Part shown: positions 49,701 to 61,777 of the stretch, piece after piece
Layout of the letters: each line of letters starts with the position of its first letter
Numbering within the stretch: position 1 is the first letter of the stretch
NCBI GenBank assembly: GCA_003550305.1
Contig: QKYT01000278.1
Location: 66,780-130,779 of the forward strand
Direction of reading: 5' to 3'
DNA: 64,000 nucleotides
Source of the DNA: Glomus cerebriforme
Lineage: Eukaryota; Glomeromycota; Glomeromycetes; Glomerales; Glomeraceae
Notes under the pieces: generated by a model
Told to the model about the DNA's origin: nothing
The model's input: only the letters and a program-made list of their open reading frames with translations
Databases searched by the model: none
Made by a program: the position numbers and the translations under genes

Positions 49701-52700
49701 AGCTAAATCATGGAACAAGACTGCACCGCTACCATTATGTTCATCAACCATACCCTGGAATGTACGCTCACTCGAAAATGCATAATTAATTGAAGCAATT
49801 AAAAGATCCATAAGTTTTTCGCCTACAATTGCATGACGACTCTCTTCATCATCTGGTAGACCAAGAATAGTTTGAGATGATGTTTTATTATAAAATGATG
49901 TGGCTAAAGCTATGGCTTCAAGGAAATCACCAGATTGCATAAGTGCAAGTATACGATCAGTCCATGATAAAAGTGTCCCAACATAAAGTTGTCTCACACC
50001 CTATAATTATTAAAATATCAGCATTAAGAGTATTTCTTGACAACTACTAGAAATAAAAATTAAATCAAATATATATACCAAGAGAAATACGTTTCCTTTG
50101 TATACGCGCATACTATGATAGTAAGCTAAATCAATAATTGTTCTTGAAGTATCTATATGCGCATTTGAATCATCCGTAACATCCTTCAAAAGCGAGGAGA
50201 ACCTATCATGATATACTAATGATCTTTGACGAATATTACTTTGTTCAAAATCCTGCAAAAATTTTGGATCAAATACGATAATATCTTCGGTATTTGTCAA
50301 AATCAACAATATCTGTAATACCACGTTTTGTTACGTAGGAATATAAATCCAATCAAATGATCAACATGCGATATGCCGCCTTAATAGATAATTAAACAAA
50401 TATCAAATAATGATTAAAGTCACCTGCGGGGATAGCCACTGTAGCGCGACTATGCCATTCCTAGATTTCCAATCGCCAACTTTGGTAAATTCGAGCTTAA
50501 CATCATGTTCATGGCGCCTTCTTTTTGTTGAAAGTTCAGCAGTAGAGAGTGGCACAGCAGTTATTTTTAAGATAGTCAAGTGATTACCCCATGAGAATGC
50601 GAGTAGAGGATCAGTATGTTCAATTGGAGTATCTTTGTTTTTTCATAAGAAAAAAATTTTTAAATTTATTTAAAAAAAATTCCAAAAAAATACAAAAATT
50701 AAGTTGGTTACCATCATTTAGCTGAAATTTAATAGCAGGAAACCACGCTAAACATCCAGAAATTGATTTCGATGTGGAAGATTCCGTCGAGACATTCTTA
50801 GGTTTTAAACATTTATATTGGGTTTGAGCTGTTGGTTTAGTACTGACTATAATCATCTAATTATGAAAAAAAAAAGTATAAATATATATAAAAATGAATT
50901 TAATATAAAAGATTTAAATAAAAATAATACTTTATAAGGTGTTAGCATTGCTACAAGTCCAAACCCTTCAGATCCATGAGGCGTTTGCCCAAGAGGCAAA
51001 GGTGCTAACCCAAATACTGTACTTGGTCTCTTCGGCTTAGAAGGTACCGAAGTTTGAGAAACAGGTGTCGGCACAGGATAACTTCCAAGAATACGCGTAG
51101 TTTCTGTAGCATTTACCATCATAACTTTGTACAGATTGTGGTAGAATGCCATTCCCTTTTTTTTTTTGAAAAAATCATATATTTAAAATTTATTATGACC
51201 AAAATAATAATTTATTCCAAAACATACATGGTCATCTCCAGAAACTATTCCGTTTTTTCTCACACCAACAAATCCAACATGCAAAATTGACGAGCCACGA
51301 ATGTGACCTTCTTTTCTGCCACCTGCGGCGACAGCTGAAGAAATTGGTGAAATAGATCGCACTGGGTTAGTAGGCCTTTGTAAATCCCATATTAATATAT
51401 GTCCTTGTGCATGACCACTGACAATTTGAGTGTGATCAGAAGAAATAGCAAGCGAAGTAACCGCGCCATGTTGTTCAAATGCTGCCGATTCAAAAAATAT
51501 CATAATTAATTTTTTATTTAAAATATATATATAATAATGAAAACTCGCGTTAATAATACCATTGGCTGTATTTCCAAGAATGCATTTTAAATTTTGTGAA
51601 TAATCATATACCATAATTAAACCACGAATTGTGCCAACTGCGATGACACCACTCACCTATAAAAATATTTTTTGTTAAGAGGATTAAAAAATGGGTTAAA
51701 AATTTTAAAGGTTAAATTAATTATGGAAGTAATGCTTACAGCGAGCACAGTAGCCAAGCCTGCATTTTGACTCGAAGAATATAATTGTTCTGATAATTTT
51801 GTCAATGGTGTCCATCGGAAAGCTTCCCATGGTTCAGGTGGGGCAAGCAATCCCAAATCCTCAAGACCCAATATTGAAGGAGATGATGAACGCGATAGCC
51901 GAGATGATGTCCTAGATTGCATCGAAGGAATTGACGCAGAGGAAGTAGAACGTAATCGTGCTAAACTAGGATCAAGAGCTCTTAAAGAACGCGGCGAAAG
52001 TGGAGTTGTTGATGGAGTCGTTGCAGACCTGCGAGATATATCCGATAAGGAGTCCTATAAGAACCATTTATTAGGTAAGGTCACTTGCGAACTCTTTACG
52101 TAAGCTTATATAAATACTTCAAATACCTCAAACCCATGAATTTCAGATTCAGTATCTAAAGTTTCAGAATCTAATTCATCCTCACTAGAACCTTCTGATT
52201 CGTTCAAAATTCTATCTAGACTAAGGTGTTGCGCTAAAATAAATTTAATAATTCGTTAATATTGAAATAAATATAAAAATCATTTAAATAACGATAATAG
52301 AACATTACCTTTATTTACAAATTCTTCATATAAAGCAACTTCCTTCATGACCCGTTCCAGCAGATCAGCAACTTTCTTTCTTCGTTGTGCACCCAAAGTT
52401 GATGGATCGGCCAATGGCCCACCTTGTAAATGTATTTGAAGATCCTCTTGAAGTTTATATAATTCCGTGAGTGCGGATTTTATTGTACTTTCTGGAGTAA
52501 TCGGAAGATCCAACTCTGGTATTCGAAGTTGGTTGAAACTATTTTCAATATCAACCAATGAAGAGACACCGTTTACTATAAGTATGAGGCGGATTTATAA
52601 AATGAATTTAGTTAAAATTGAATGTAAAAAATTGCTAGTAAATATCTCAATCCCTACCAAGACGCGATATTGAACCCTCTGCTACTTTTGGCTGTGGTTG

Positions 52701-53219
52701 AACATCCTGTATATCGGTCGTTGGTGTAGAAGGCTCATCATTACTGTTTCATATATTTAGAATTGAATCGGAATTAAATTCATAAAAAAAAGCAAAATTC
52801 AGATAACCAATTAAAAATTCTTTATAGAATTAAAAATTTGAAATAGGGCGCAACTGTATCAAAGAAAAAATGTGTTCCTAAAATCAAAAATTTTATAACC
52901 TTCCATCAGTATCTTCGTCTTCTTCACTGTTCCCACTTGTCAGTTCATTATTATCATGTAAAAGCTCAAGGGCTCTTTTCATAGCGTCTGTTAAGCCCGC
53001 AGCTTTCCATGCTTCCATTCTTTTTTTCAAATTACTTAAATACTTTTCTGCTTGAGTTTTATCTTCCAAAGCAGCTTCAAGTTCTGGTGGTAATGGCCCT
53101 TCTTGAATACTATTTGAAGGCAGCGGGAGATGTTTAGAAATGTCATCGTCCGTGTCTGACTCCAGTATTCGTTTTATTAAATCGTCATATGTTTCGGTTT
53201 CAGGTACTGTGGGTGTCAT
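46704..53219 (-). CDS. VPS8: VPS8, CORVET tethering subunit with C-terminal RING
   Basis: The largest gene here: one long 3' exon (about 3.2 kb) plus around ten 5' exons, roughly 1,650 residues. VPS8 is the CORVET-specific subunit that binds Vps21/Rab5 on endosomes. The order fits: a disordered acidic N-terminus, a WD-like propeller (SGVIAVGTIRGLIMVYDYSQ, GAVTSLAISSDHTQIVSGHA, GHILIWDL, LHVGFVG), then the Vps8 core (DRILALMQSGDFLEAIALAT, EPYILDDKIKDLPPEIMKDL, LYDAMMYVWNRSMMDYVSPA). The RING has CEVC, then CGHGYHRRC, then CKEC, with about 90 residues between the first two parts. The long exon either runs to a stop at 46740 or splices at GTGAGT (46784) to a two-codon last exon ending 46704; the latter has the better donor. 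The start is Met of MTPTVPETE. Confidence 0.92.
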
Positions 53220-53592
53220 TACTCTGATGACAAATTTATATATATATGAATATATATAAAAACAATATGATACCCTTTTTTTAAAAAAATTTGGAAGGTA
53301 TATCGAGCTGAAAAATGATAAATGGTTTATATATAATTGCAATGACCAGACCGCCACAAGTCACATGCTATCGATCACTTTGTAGTCATTAGAGTATAAA
53401 TATATTTATATATATTAAAGCATTAACTATATTTATCCATACAAGACAATAGGCCATTTTTTTGTTTATAGTGTAAAAAAAAAAACTGAAATGCATGAAA
53501 AACACGTGTAACATATCAATTTTTTTTTAAAAAAAAACGCGCTCGTCTTTTATTAGTTCTAACTTGCTATTGAAATTCGGCGATCTGAAAGA
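53220..53592. other. Divergent promoter region VPS8 / threonyl-tRNA synthetase
   Basis: About 370 bp with TA-rich repeats (53238-53260, 53399-53419) and poly-T tracts. The VPS8 frame stays open upstream into this region, so a longer N-terminus cannot be excluded. No separate gene is seen. Confidence 0.45.
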
Positions 53593-56039
53593 ATGCTGCG
53601 TAGTTGGCAGCTCAGATACGTTAAAAGAAACAATAAAATTCTTTCCGGAACCTTTGATATACAATGTAAATTGAATTTGTATCGAAAAATATCTACTGGT
53701 AACGTTCACCGGCGATTGTTGATTTGGGAAGCCGAAAAAAAAAGACAAGAGGATCGTTTAAATGTAAAAACGCAAAATACCATCGACATTACTTTAATGG
53801 ATGGAACCGTAAAACAAGGAATTGCGGGTGTTACGACACCATTAGAATGCGTAAAAGGTGAGTTTGATATTGTGTTACCTATCTTTACGATATAAATAAT
53901 TAATTTTTTTTTAACAAAAATTTAGGTATTTCACATGAGCTTTCAAATAATTCAATAATGGCACTTATTAATTCACATGAACCTTACGATATGAATCGTC
54001 CTCTTACCAATTCATGTACTTTACAATTTCTTCCTTTTGAGCCAAACGATTCTACAACTAAGGATGTGTTTTGGCATTCGACTTCTCATGTGTTGGGTTT
54101 AGCTCTTGAAACAAAATATGGTGATGATATCCTATTATGTGATGGGCCATCACTCAAGCAAGGAGGATTCTTTTATGAATTTCTATTGAAGAAACGTAGT
54201 GATCAAACAAATAATGGACTTGCACAAATATCAAAAATAGATCAATTACATGAAATAATTGCTCAACTAATCAGGTCACCAGAAATTAGAAAGGAACCGT
54301 TCGACTCGGAAGAATTGCGAGAGATTTTGAAAATTATGAATGAACGTGTTTCACAAAATTATCCATTCGAACATCTGGTTGTTACAAAAGATATAGCTTA
54401 TGATCTTTTTTCCAATAATCCATTCAAGTTATATTACCTATCAGAAATACCAGAAAATGAGCAAATTACAATCTATAAATGTGGTTCATTTATCGACCTT
54501 TGTCGTGGACCTCATATTCCACACACCGGACATATTGGAGCGATAGATTTGTTAAAATGCGCAAATGTTTACTGGACACCTGACCTTGATAATGACAAAA
54601 ATTCTCCTCAATCTATTGTTCGTATTTACGGAATCTCGTTCCCTAATACTCATGAGCTTAAATTTTGGAAACGGGAACGAGAATTAGCACAAAAATTTGA
54701 TCACCGGATGATAGCAAAATCTCAGCAACTTTTTTTAACTCATCCTTTGAGTCCGGGATCTGTCCTCATGCTTCCACATGGCACTCGAATATTTCAAAAA
54801 CTACAAAATTACATTCGTGTAAAATACAGAAAATTTGGATATGAAGAAGTTATGACTCCAACGATGTTCAAAAAAGAAATATGGGAAACATCAGGACATT
54901 GGCAGAATTATCAAACAGAAATGTTCACAATTCATGATAATGAATATGGTGTTTATGGATTAAAACCGATGAATTGTCCTGGACATTGTTTGATATTTGA
55001 TAGTGCACCAAAGTCCTTTCGTGATTTACCATTAAGATTAGCAGATTTTGGGTCATTGCACAGGTAAGTACTTTTAGTATAACCTATTTATTTTATTTAA
55101 TCGTATCCTATATAACTGATGAATTCCCTTTGATAACACAAGATTATATGATGAAGCAGTGTGCTAATAATTTAAATAAAAAAAAAATACAGAAATGAAA
55201 CATCGGGTTCACTTTCTGGACTCACACGAGTTCGTCAATTCCATCAAGATGATGCTCATATTTTTTGTAGGGAATCGCAAATTTTTGAAGAAATATCCTC
55301 CACCTTATCATTCATAGACAGTGTATACAAAGATTTAAGATTTCCTAATTATGAAATTTTCTTATCGACAAGGCCGAACAAAAATTTTATTGGCGAAATC
55401 AAAGAATGGGATTACGCCGAAGATGCACTCAAAAAGGCATTAAATGCGACTGGAAGAAAATGGTCTATCAACCCGGGAGATGCCGCCTTCTATGGGCCTA
55501 AAATAGATATTATGGTTGAAGATGTTCTTCATCGTATGCATCAAACAGCAACCGTTCAACTTGATTTTCAACTTCCTAAAAGATTCAAACTGAAATATCG
55601 TGATGAAAAAGGGACAGATCAAACCCCAATCATTATCCATCGTGCAATTTTGGGGTCAGTCGAACGTATTATGGCTATATTAATAGAACATACAGGTGGC
55701 AAATGGCCTTTCTGGCTGAGTCCAAGACAAGCAATCGTAATTCCAATTGGAGGATTGAAATTCCTTGATTATGCCGAACATGTCTGCAATTACTTAAAAT
55801 CAGGAAAATCAGGATCTCCACATTGTTACTTTGTAGATGTTGATCGAACAACAAATTCATTAAATAAGATGATCAAAACTGCTCAATTATCACAATATAA
55901 TTTCATGATAATAGTTGGAGAAAAAGAAAGAGAAACACAAACTATAAATGTACGAAGACGAGATGGAGGTCCATTGGGTAACATGACAATAGACGAATTG
56001 CTAAACCATTTTAATGATTTAAGCAACAATAATTTATGA
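53593..56039 (+). CDS. Threonyl-tRNA synthetase, probably mitochondrial
   Basis: Three exons, about 750 residues. The protein attaches threonine to tRNA-Thr. All domains are present in order: TGS (TIDITLMDGTVKQGIAGVTT), the editing/SAD domain with HSTSHVLGLALETKYG and CGSFIDLCRGPHIPHTGHIG, the class II core with FKKEIWETSGHWQNYQTEMF, LKPMNCPGHCLIFDSAPKSF, and motif 2 (HRNETSGSLSGLTRVRQFHQ then DDAHIFC), then motif 3 (RAILGSVERIMAILIEHTGG) and the anticodon domain (PIGGLKFLDYAEHVCNYLKS). The N-terminus (MLRSWQLRYVKRNNKILSGT) is basic without acids and suits mitochondrial import, although full-length fungal ThrRS can be cytosolic or dual-targeted. The first Met is used; it lies 373 bp from VPS8 on the other strand. 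Confidence 0.92.
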
Positions 56040-56576
56040 TTGACTTAAAAAAAAGTGTCTATTTAGTATTTATGTGATATTGTTAGATTTTAAAATTGTT
56101 ATAAATAGTGAAATGACATATGAATCATATGAATGTAAAAGCTAGGTTATCAAGATGATAATAAGTAAAGATAAATATGCATAAATAATTTTGGAAATTT
56201 AAGAAATTAAAAATTGTTTGTAAATTGGAGAACTTCAGGTGTAAAGAATTTTTCTCAAAAGAATGCATATAATTGAAGCTTTTTAGGATATCATGGCATG
56301 TTTACCACAGGATTACTGCATGATTAGGCTTGCAAATTTACTGCTAACTAATTGCTGTACGAAACTATGGCGTCAATATGTACCAAAAGAAAACGATAAG
56401 CAATCCGATGACAATAGACAAAAGATAACAATAATATGCAAAGGTATGTGAAATTCTTGAAGTAAAATATTTGTTTGCATAAACTACATGCATATGATAA
56501 GGAATGAAACTTTATGTAATTAATGCGTACCCATTGTATCCAATCAGCATAGTTAATTAATTATTTTTTTTTTTTT
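56040..56576. other. 3' flank of ThrRS with unassigned open frames
   Basis: About 540 bp up to the second gap. 56040-56280 is AT-rich 3' flank. 56290-56560 is unusually free of stops in several frames on both strands (see the small candidate at 56365-56493 and the findings). A poly-T run abuts the gap at 56564-56576. Confidence 0.4.
56365..56493 (-). CDS. Candidate short membrane protein or last exon
   Basis: A 42-codon minus-strand frame, MHVVYANKYFTSRISHTFAY then YCYLLSIVIGLLIVFFWYIL, ends TP and stop. It has one strong transmembrane segment close to the C-terminus with basic residues before it, as in a tail-anchored protein or the last exon of a larger membrane protein whose other exons are in the gap. 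A competing plus-strand frame (56293-56451) and another minus frame are also open over the same bases, so coding is not proven. Confidence 0.22.
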   Translation of the reverse strand: MHVVYANKYFTSRISHTFAYYCYLLSIVIGLLIVFFWYILTP

Positions 56577-57446
56577 NNNNNNNNNNNNNNNNNNNNNNNN
56601 NNNNNNNNNNNNNNNNNNNNNNNNNNNNNNNNNNNNNNNNNNNNNNNNNNNNNNNNNNNNNNNNNNNNNNNNNNNNNNNNNNNNNNNNNNNNNNNNNNNN
56701 NNNNNNNNNNNNNNNNNNNNNNNNNNNNNNNNNNNNNNNNNNNNNNNNNNNNNNNNNNNNNNNNNNNNNNNNNNNNNNNNNNNNNNNNNNNNNNNNNNNN
56801 NNNNNNNNNNNNNNNNNNNNNNNNNNNNNNNNNNNNNNNNNNNNNNNNNNNNNNNNNNNNNNNNNNNNNNNNNNNNNNNNNNNNNNNNNNNNNNNNNNNN
56901 NNNNNNNNNNNNNNNNNNNNNNNNNNNNNNNNNNNNNNNNNNNNNNNNNNNNNNNNNNNNNNNNNNNNNNNNNNNNNNNNNNNNNNNNNNNNNNNNNNNN
57001 NNNNNNNNNNNNNNNNNNNNNNNNNNNNNNNNNNNNNNNNNNNNNNNNNNNNNNNNNNNNNNNNNNNNNNNNNNNNNNNNNNNNNNNNNNNNNNNNNNNN
57101 NNNNNNNNNNNNNNNNNNNNNNNNNNNNNNNNNNNNNNNNNNNNNNNNNNNNNNNNNNNNNNNNNNNNNNNNNNNNNNNNNNNNNNNNNNNNNNNNNNNN
57201 NNNNNNNNNNNNNNNNNNNNNNNNNNNNNNNNNNNNNNNNNNNNNNNNNNNNNNNNNNNNNNNNNNNNNNNNNNNNNNNNNNNNNNNNNNNNNNNNNNNN
57301 NNNNNNNNNNNNNNNNNNNNNNNNNNNNNNNNNNNNNNNNNNNNNNNNNNNNNNNNNNNNNNNNNNNNNNNNNNNNNNNNNNNNNNNNNNNNNNNNNNNN
57401 NNNNNNNNNNNNNNNNNNNNNNNNNNNNNNNNNNNNNNNNNNNNNN
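56577..57446. other. Assembly gap, 870 N
   Basis: Unbroken run of N that removes the 3' part of the methyltransferase gene and possibly part of a further gene. A poly-T tract abuts its left edge. Confidence 0.99.
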
Positions 57447-58081
57447 AAAAGCTAACCTATTATTCCAATCTAATGGTTTGGCTAAAACATTTTTATTTTC
57501 TAATCCATTTAATTTGATAATTTTTTCAATTTCAGGAATAACACTTGGTGCATCTGTTATTGTTACCATACTTGCGCCTAAAATAGATGATGTAAGTGAT
57601 GGTATAGATTTACCCGCTCCCTTGAAAAAAAAGATTGAAAAATATATTAAGAATAAAAAAAAAAAGGTTTAATATCAGTTCAGATTTTTACCACTTCAAT
57701 CACTTTTTTCCCTTTAAGATCCAATTTATTTTCATTACATTGTTTTTCAAGAAATTTTGAAAGAATCAAACTCTAAAAATAAATAAATTAATTAATTAAA
57801 AAATAGTTGGATCAAATAAATATTTTCAAATGTAAAAAAAGAAAGAACTTTACGGCATCCCAAACACTATTAGCAGTTTTGATTGTATGATCATCATTCA
57901 TAGAAAACTCATTAGTACCAGGATATAAATAAATTGTTTGGTTTTTTATTCTAAAAGAATTTGACTGATTTGATGATGAAATATTAAAATCGAAAGAAGG
58001 AAATTTTGGTCCTTCTAAAAGAAGTAAAGTCGTCGAAGAATTTAATGAAGAAATATCTGATGTATTGTTAGAAAGTGACAT
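57447..58081 (-). CDS. Family-16 protein methyltransferase, EFM7/METTL21-like (partial)
   Basis: The 5' part of a gene whose 3' end is lost in the gap. Three exons are visible. The first (MSLSNNTSDISSLNSSTTLL onwards) ends TIKTANSVWDAVKFF. The second reads SLILSKFLEKQCNENKLDLK then GKKVIEV. The third begins GAGKSIPSLTSSILGASMVT, then ITDAPSVIPEIEKIIKLNGL and LAKPLDWNNRLAF. Joined, these give the SAM-binding pattern (VIEVGAGKSIPSL, then an acidic TD) and the downstream LDW of Methyltransf_16 enzymes, which methylate Lys or N-termini of translation factors and chaperones. The G-A-x-S-I-P-S-L form is closest in my memory to fungal EFM7 (NNT1); the exact member is uncertain. Confidence 0.72.
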
Positions 58082-58243
58082 TTTTAAAAAAATGGAAATT
58101 AGAAAATTAGTTCAAATAAGGCTCTTTATATATTTTTTGATTGATATTCAATCATATGCTAAATCATTTGCAGCTGCGGTTAATTCTAATTAAAGCACGC
58201 GTTAATATTTGAGCTATTCTAAAAAAAATCAGCATATCAACTG

Positions 58244-58490
58244 TTAATCATTGGTATCATCTTTGTTTTTACAATGTTCCTCGTCTTTTTTGATGTTCTC
58301 TTTGATTTCTTTTTTTGATGTCGGACAATTATCGATGTTATTAAAACATTCTGCTGTAATGTCTCGAATAGTCGAATTATAACTAATAAATCTTAATTAT
58401 CATAATTATAAAAATAAATTATTTTAAAAACATAAACTAAATGTTCTTACCCTAAGATATCATTAATATATGATTCTAATCTGTAGATCA
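58244..58490 (-). CDS. Candidate small charged protein (3' exons only)
   Basis: Two minus-strand exons, 58490-58451 and 58382-58244, join in frame across a GT...AG intron. They read LESYINDILG, then YNSTIRDITAECFNNIDNCP, then a Lys/Glu-rich tail ending KNKDDTND and stop. The upstream exon starts after a good acceptor, so at least one earlier exon is needed; I could not place a start, and it would overlap the AP-3 mu leader. Helical and charged, like small adaptor-complex subunits, but no family is recognised. Confidence 0.35.
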
Positions 58491-58590
58491 ATTTGGAAAT
58501 TTACACAGATAGTACTTAGAGTTGCACTAAATTTTTTGATGAGTATAGATGCGCCTTACCATACTCTCCTACTTTAATTATTTGCAATCA

Positions 58591-60720
58591 TGATAGACAG
58601 TCTTTTCGTTTTAAATACTACAAGGTAAATTTTTTCTTTTTAAAAAAAAAAAAAAAAAAAATCCTCTCCTTAGTTCTTAATATTTTTATATTTTTTCGTT
58701 ATAGAAAAATTATTATTGAAAAACATTGGCGAGGTCTTATAAATCGCCAGGTGGTTGATTATTTCAATGACCAGGTATCTAGACAATCTTCCCCGGAAGA
58801 CTTACCACCAGTTATTTCGACGCCAAAATATCAGCTGGTCCATATTTATCGTTCTAGCTTAACGTTTTTAAGTCCTGTTTCTAGCGAAGGTGATTATATG
58901 TGACTGTCGTGTACGCATTTCTATAAAGTTTTATTTATTTGAAGGTAAATTAACTTTTCTATAAATTATAGTTGATATATTATTAGTGATTGAATTCCTT
59001 CACAGGATAGTGGATATACTAGCAGAATATTTTGGTGAAGTATCGGAGACATCAATTAGGGATAATTTTGATGTCGTTTATCAGGTTAGATTATAATTAT
59101 TATATTTTAACTTCATTCGTATTTATTTTTTGATACTTTTAAATTAATCGATTTATAATTAATAGCTTTTGGAGGAAATGATGGATTATGGTAATTCTAT
59201 GGTTTATATTGTTTAATGAAATTATTATTATAATAAAGGATCATTTATTAGTTATCTTTTGTAAATAATTAATTGTATTACTCTCATTATATGTGTTGAT
59301 AGGTTATCCATTAACTACCGAACCTAATGCTCTGAAGGAAATGATTGTACTTCCAAATATTATAAATAAAGTGATAAGTCAGGTTGCCGGAGTAACAAGG
59401 TAAAGTCAATTTTTTTTTAAAAAATATATATATATGTATATCTAATTTTTTTGAAATTTTTTTTTGCTAGCGTCACACATCATATTCCTAATGGAAGTAC
59501 AATATCAAGTATTCCGTGGAGAAAGTCTGGTGTGAAATATACAAATAATGAAATATATTTTGACATTATTGAGGAAATAGATGCGATTGTTGATAGGTAC
59601 GTGTTTTACAAAAAAAAATGAAATTTGAACTTTTGAACAAAATAAATTCGAAATTCATATTCTTTTCGAATTAATCTAGTAATGGTGCAATAGTTTCATC
59701 TGAAACCCATGGGATAATACAAGCAAATTGTCGTTTGTCTGGTTGGTTATTTATCGCTTTAAATGATATTAATTAATTAAATTATAATTATTATAATTTA
59801 AATTTAAATTCTTTCGATTCTTAGGGATGCCTGATCTTACATTGAATTTTGTAAACCCAAGAGTGTTAGATGATTGTAGTTTTCATCCATGCGTTAGATA
59901 TAACAAATTTGAAACTGAACGCGTACTTTCTTTTGTACCTCCTGATGGTCCTTTTAAATTAATGAGCTATCGGGTAAATTTGCCTCATCATCAATCTTTG
60001 CCAGTGTACGTAAAACCGCAAATTCATATTGGAAATAATGGCGGTATGTTTTCTTAATTATTATTTTTGTATATTTACCATTATCTGATTACTTTTTAAA
60101 AAAAATATATATAGGCAAGTTTGATATATCAATTAATATAAGAAATACGGAAGGAAAGCCAATAGAAAATGGTTTACTAATATTTCCTTTGGCTAAATCT
60201 GTATCGAATGTTAATGCTACATGTAATCTTGGTTCATATATTTTTGATCCTGTCACAAAGGTATTTTTTTTGTTTGAAGAAAAATATAAATAAAATAATT
60301 AATCTAAAATATTTCGTATTTAATTAGAGTATTAGATGGGATTTGGGTAAAATAGAACCTAAAGATAAAGTTCCTTTATTATCCGGAAACTTCAGCAGTT
60401 CGTAAGTAATGTCTTTTTTTTAGGAAAAAAAAATTAATACTAATACTAATTTATTTATATTTAGTGAACAAACACCGGAATCAGGACATACAATCACATT
60501 GGATTTTTCAATTAATATGTATGCAATATCGGGACTTAGAGTAGATAGTTTAAAGATATTTAATGAGAGTTATAAACCATATAAGGTATACTATATTAGA
60601 ATTTACTTAAGTACTTGTTTTATTCGGAATAAAAATTGTTGATTTACTTAATTTACTCTTTAAATTTAAAAGGGTGTACGAAGTTTAACTAAGGCTGGAA
60701 AGTTTCAAATTCGCACATAA
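58591..60720 (+). CDS. APM3: AP-3 complex mu subunit
   Basis: About 420 residues over eleven small exons. AP-3 mu is the medium chain of the adaptor that sorts cargo from Golgi/endosome to vacuole. The N-terminal longin-like domain begins [20 protein letters not shown] with [12 protein letters not shown], continuing [20 protein letters not shown] and [20 protein letters not shown]. The C-terminal mu-homology domain has [57 protein letters not shown] and [20 protein letters not shown]. The last exon, [20 protein letters not shown], is the AP-3 mu ending, which separates it from AP-1, AP-2 and AP-4. The start at MIDSLF matches the family exactly. Confidence 0.93.
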
Positions 60721-61042
60721 AAAGGACTGATTATTAGGAGTTACAATTAAATTATTACTTTGTATTATTATGATAATTTTGGAAAGAAAAAAAATTTTTT
60801 TATTTGATTAAATAAAACTTCTTGTAGTAATTAATAAATATTTCTTGCATTCATGCAAGTATAGGATTCATAAATTAAATTCGCTTAAAATTATGGCTTA
60901 AAAAACAGAGTAAACAAAGGTATCAAATATGCATAATAATAAGTGAAAAAAAGGTTATTAAATTACTTAAAAATTTTAAAAATATAATATAAAAAAGAAT
61001 AATATAATCCTTTTAAAATATAGAATATTTACCTCTAATTAT
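60721..61042. other. Convergent 3' intergenic region
   Basis: About 320 bp between the AP-3 mu stop and the SERF-gene stop. AT-rich, with AATAAA-like hexamers (for example near 60817). Nothing else is recognised. Confidence 0.5.
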
Positions 61043-61777
61043 TTATTTTTGAGTTGCATCTTTATTTTGAGTTCCATCTTTATTCTGGTCTGCATCTTTA
61101 TTCTGGGCTGCATCTGAAGTTTTACCTTTCAGCTCCAAAGCTTTCTGTTGCAAAGATAAATATATTAATAAACTAAATATTATCCTAAATGAAATCAAAG
61201 AAAGCCATCTTAACTTGTTGTTTTTGTCTCATAATTTCGGCATCACTAAAAGATGATAATAAGTGATCATATAATTTCGGATAGGAATATTTTGATTTAA
61301 AAGTTTAATGTTTTTTTGTTTGTTTAACAAAAATTAATTTCAAAAAATCAATGAAAAACAAAACTTAGTGTCAGTTCCAAAAAAAACAAAACATACAAAA
61401 TTAATTAAATTAATTTTCTTTATATTAGATTAAATCTGATCTTTTTTTAAAAAAAAAAACTGATAAAAACATATTTGTCCTATTTCATAATTTTTTTTTA
61501 TCTTTTTTTTTTTCTTTACAAAATAAAGAAAAAATAAATAAAATTCAAACCGAAGAAAGACACTTTTTATTACATACGTTTCAGCTCGTTTCTTAAAAGC
61601 AGTTCCATCTTCTTTTTTCTTTGTTTGCTTAGCTTGTTTTTTCAGATTCTTTTCGCGAGCTTTTTCTCTCTGATTTCCACCTACATAATGTTTAACATTA
61701 TTTAAAAGATCTACAATCAAAGGAAAAAAGAGAGAAAACTATATAAATCAACTTTTATTTAAATACTTACGAGCCAT
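61043..61777 (-). CDS. SERF/4F5-family small protein with repeat tail
   Basis: Four exons give 80 residues. The first exon codes only ATGGCTC (61777-61771) before a GTAAGT donor, so the gene is easily missed. The protein opens MARGNQREKAREKNLKKQAK, the hallmark of the 4F5/SERF family, and continues KKKEDGTAFKKRAETDAEIM then RQKQQKALELKGK. SERF proteins are small, highly charged and disordered; animal members speed amyloid formation and bind RNA. The tail carries three near-identical repeats (AQNKDAD, QNKDGT, QNKDAT) ending QK, unlike the short KK-rich end I know from animal members. An unspliced frame running on from 61430 is intron sequence. Confidence 0.85.
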
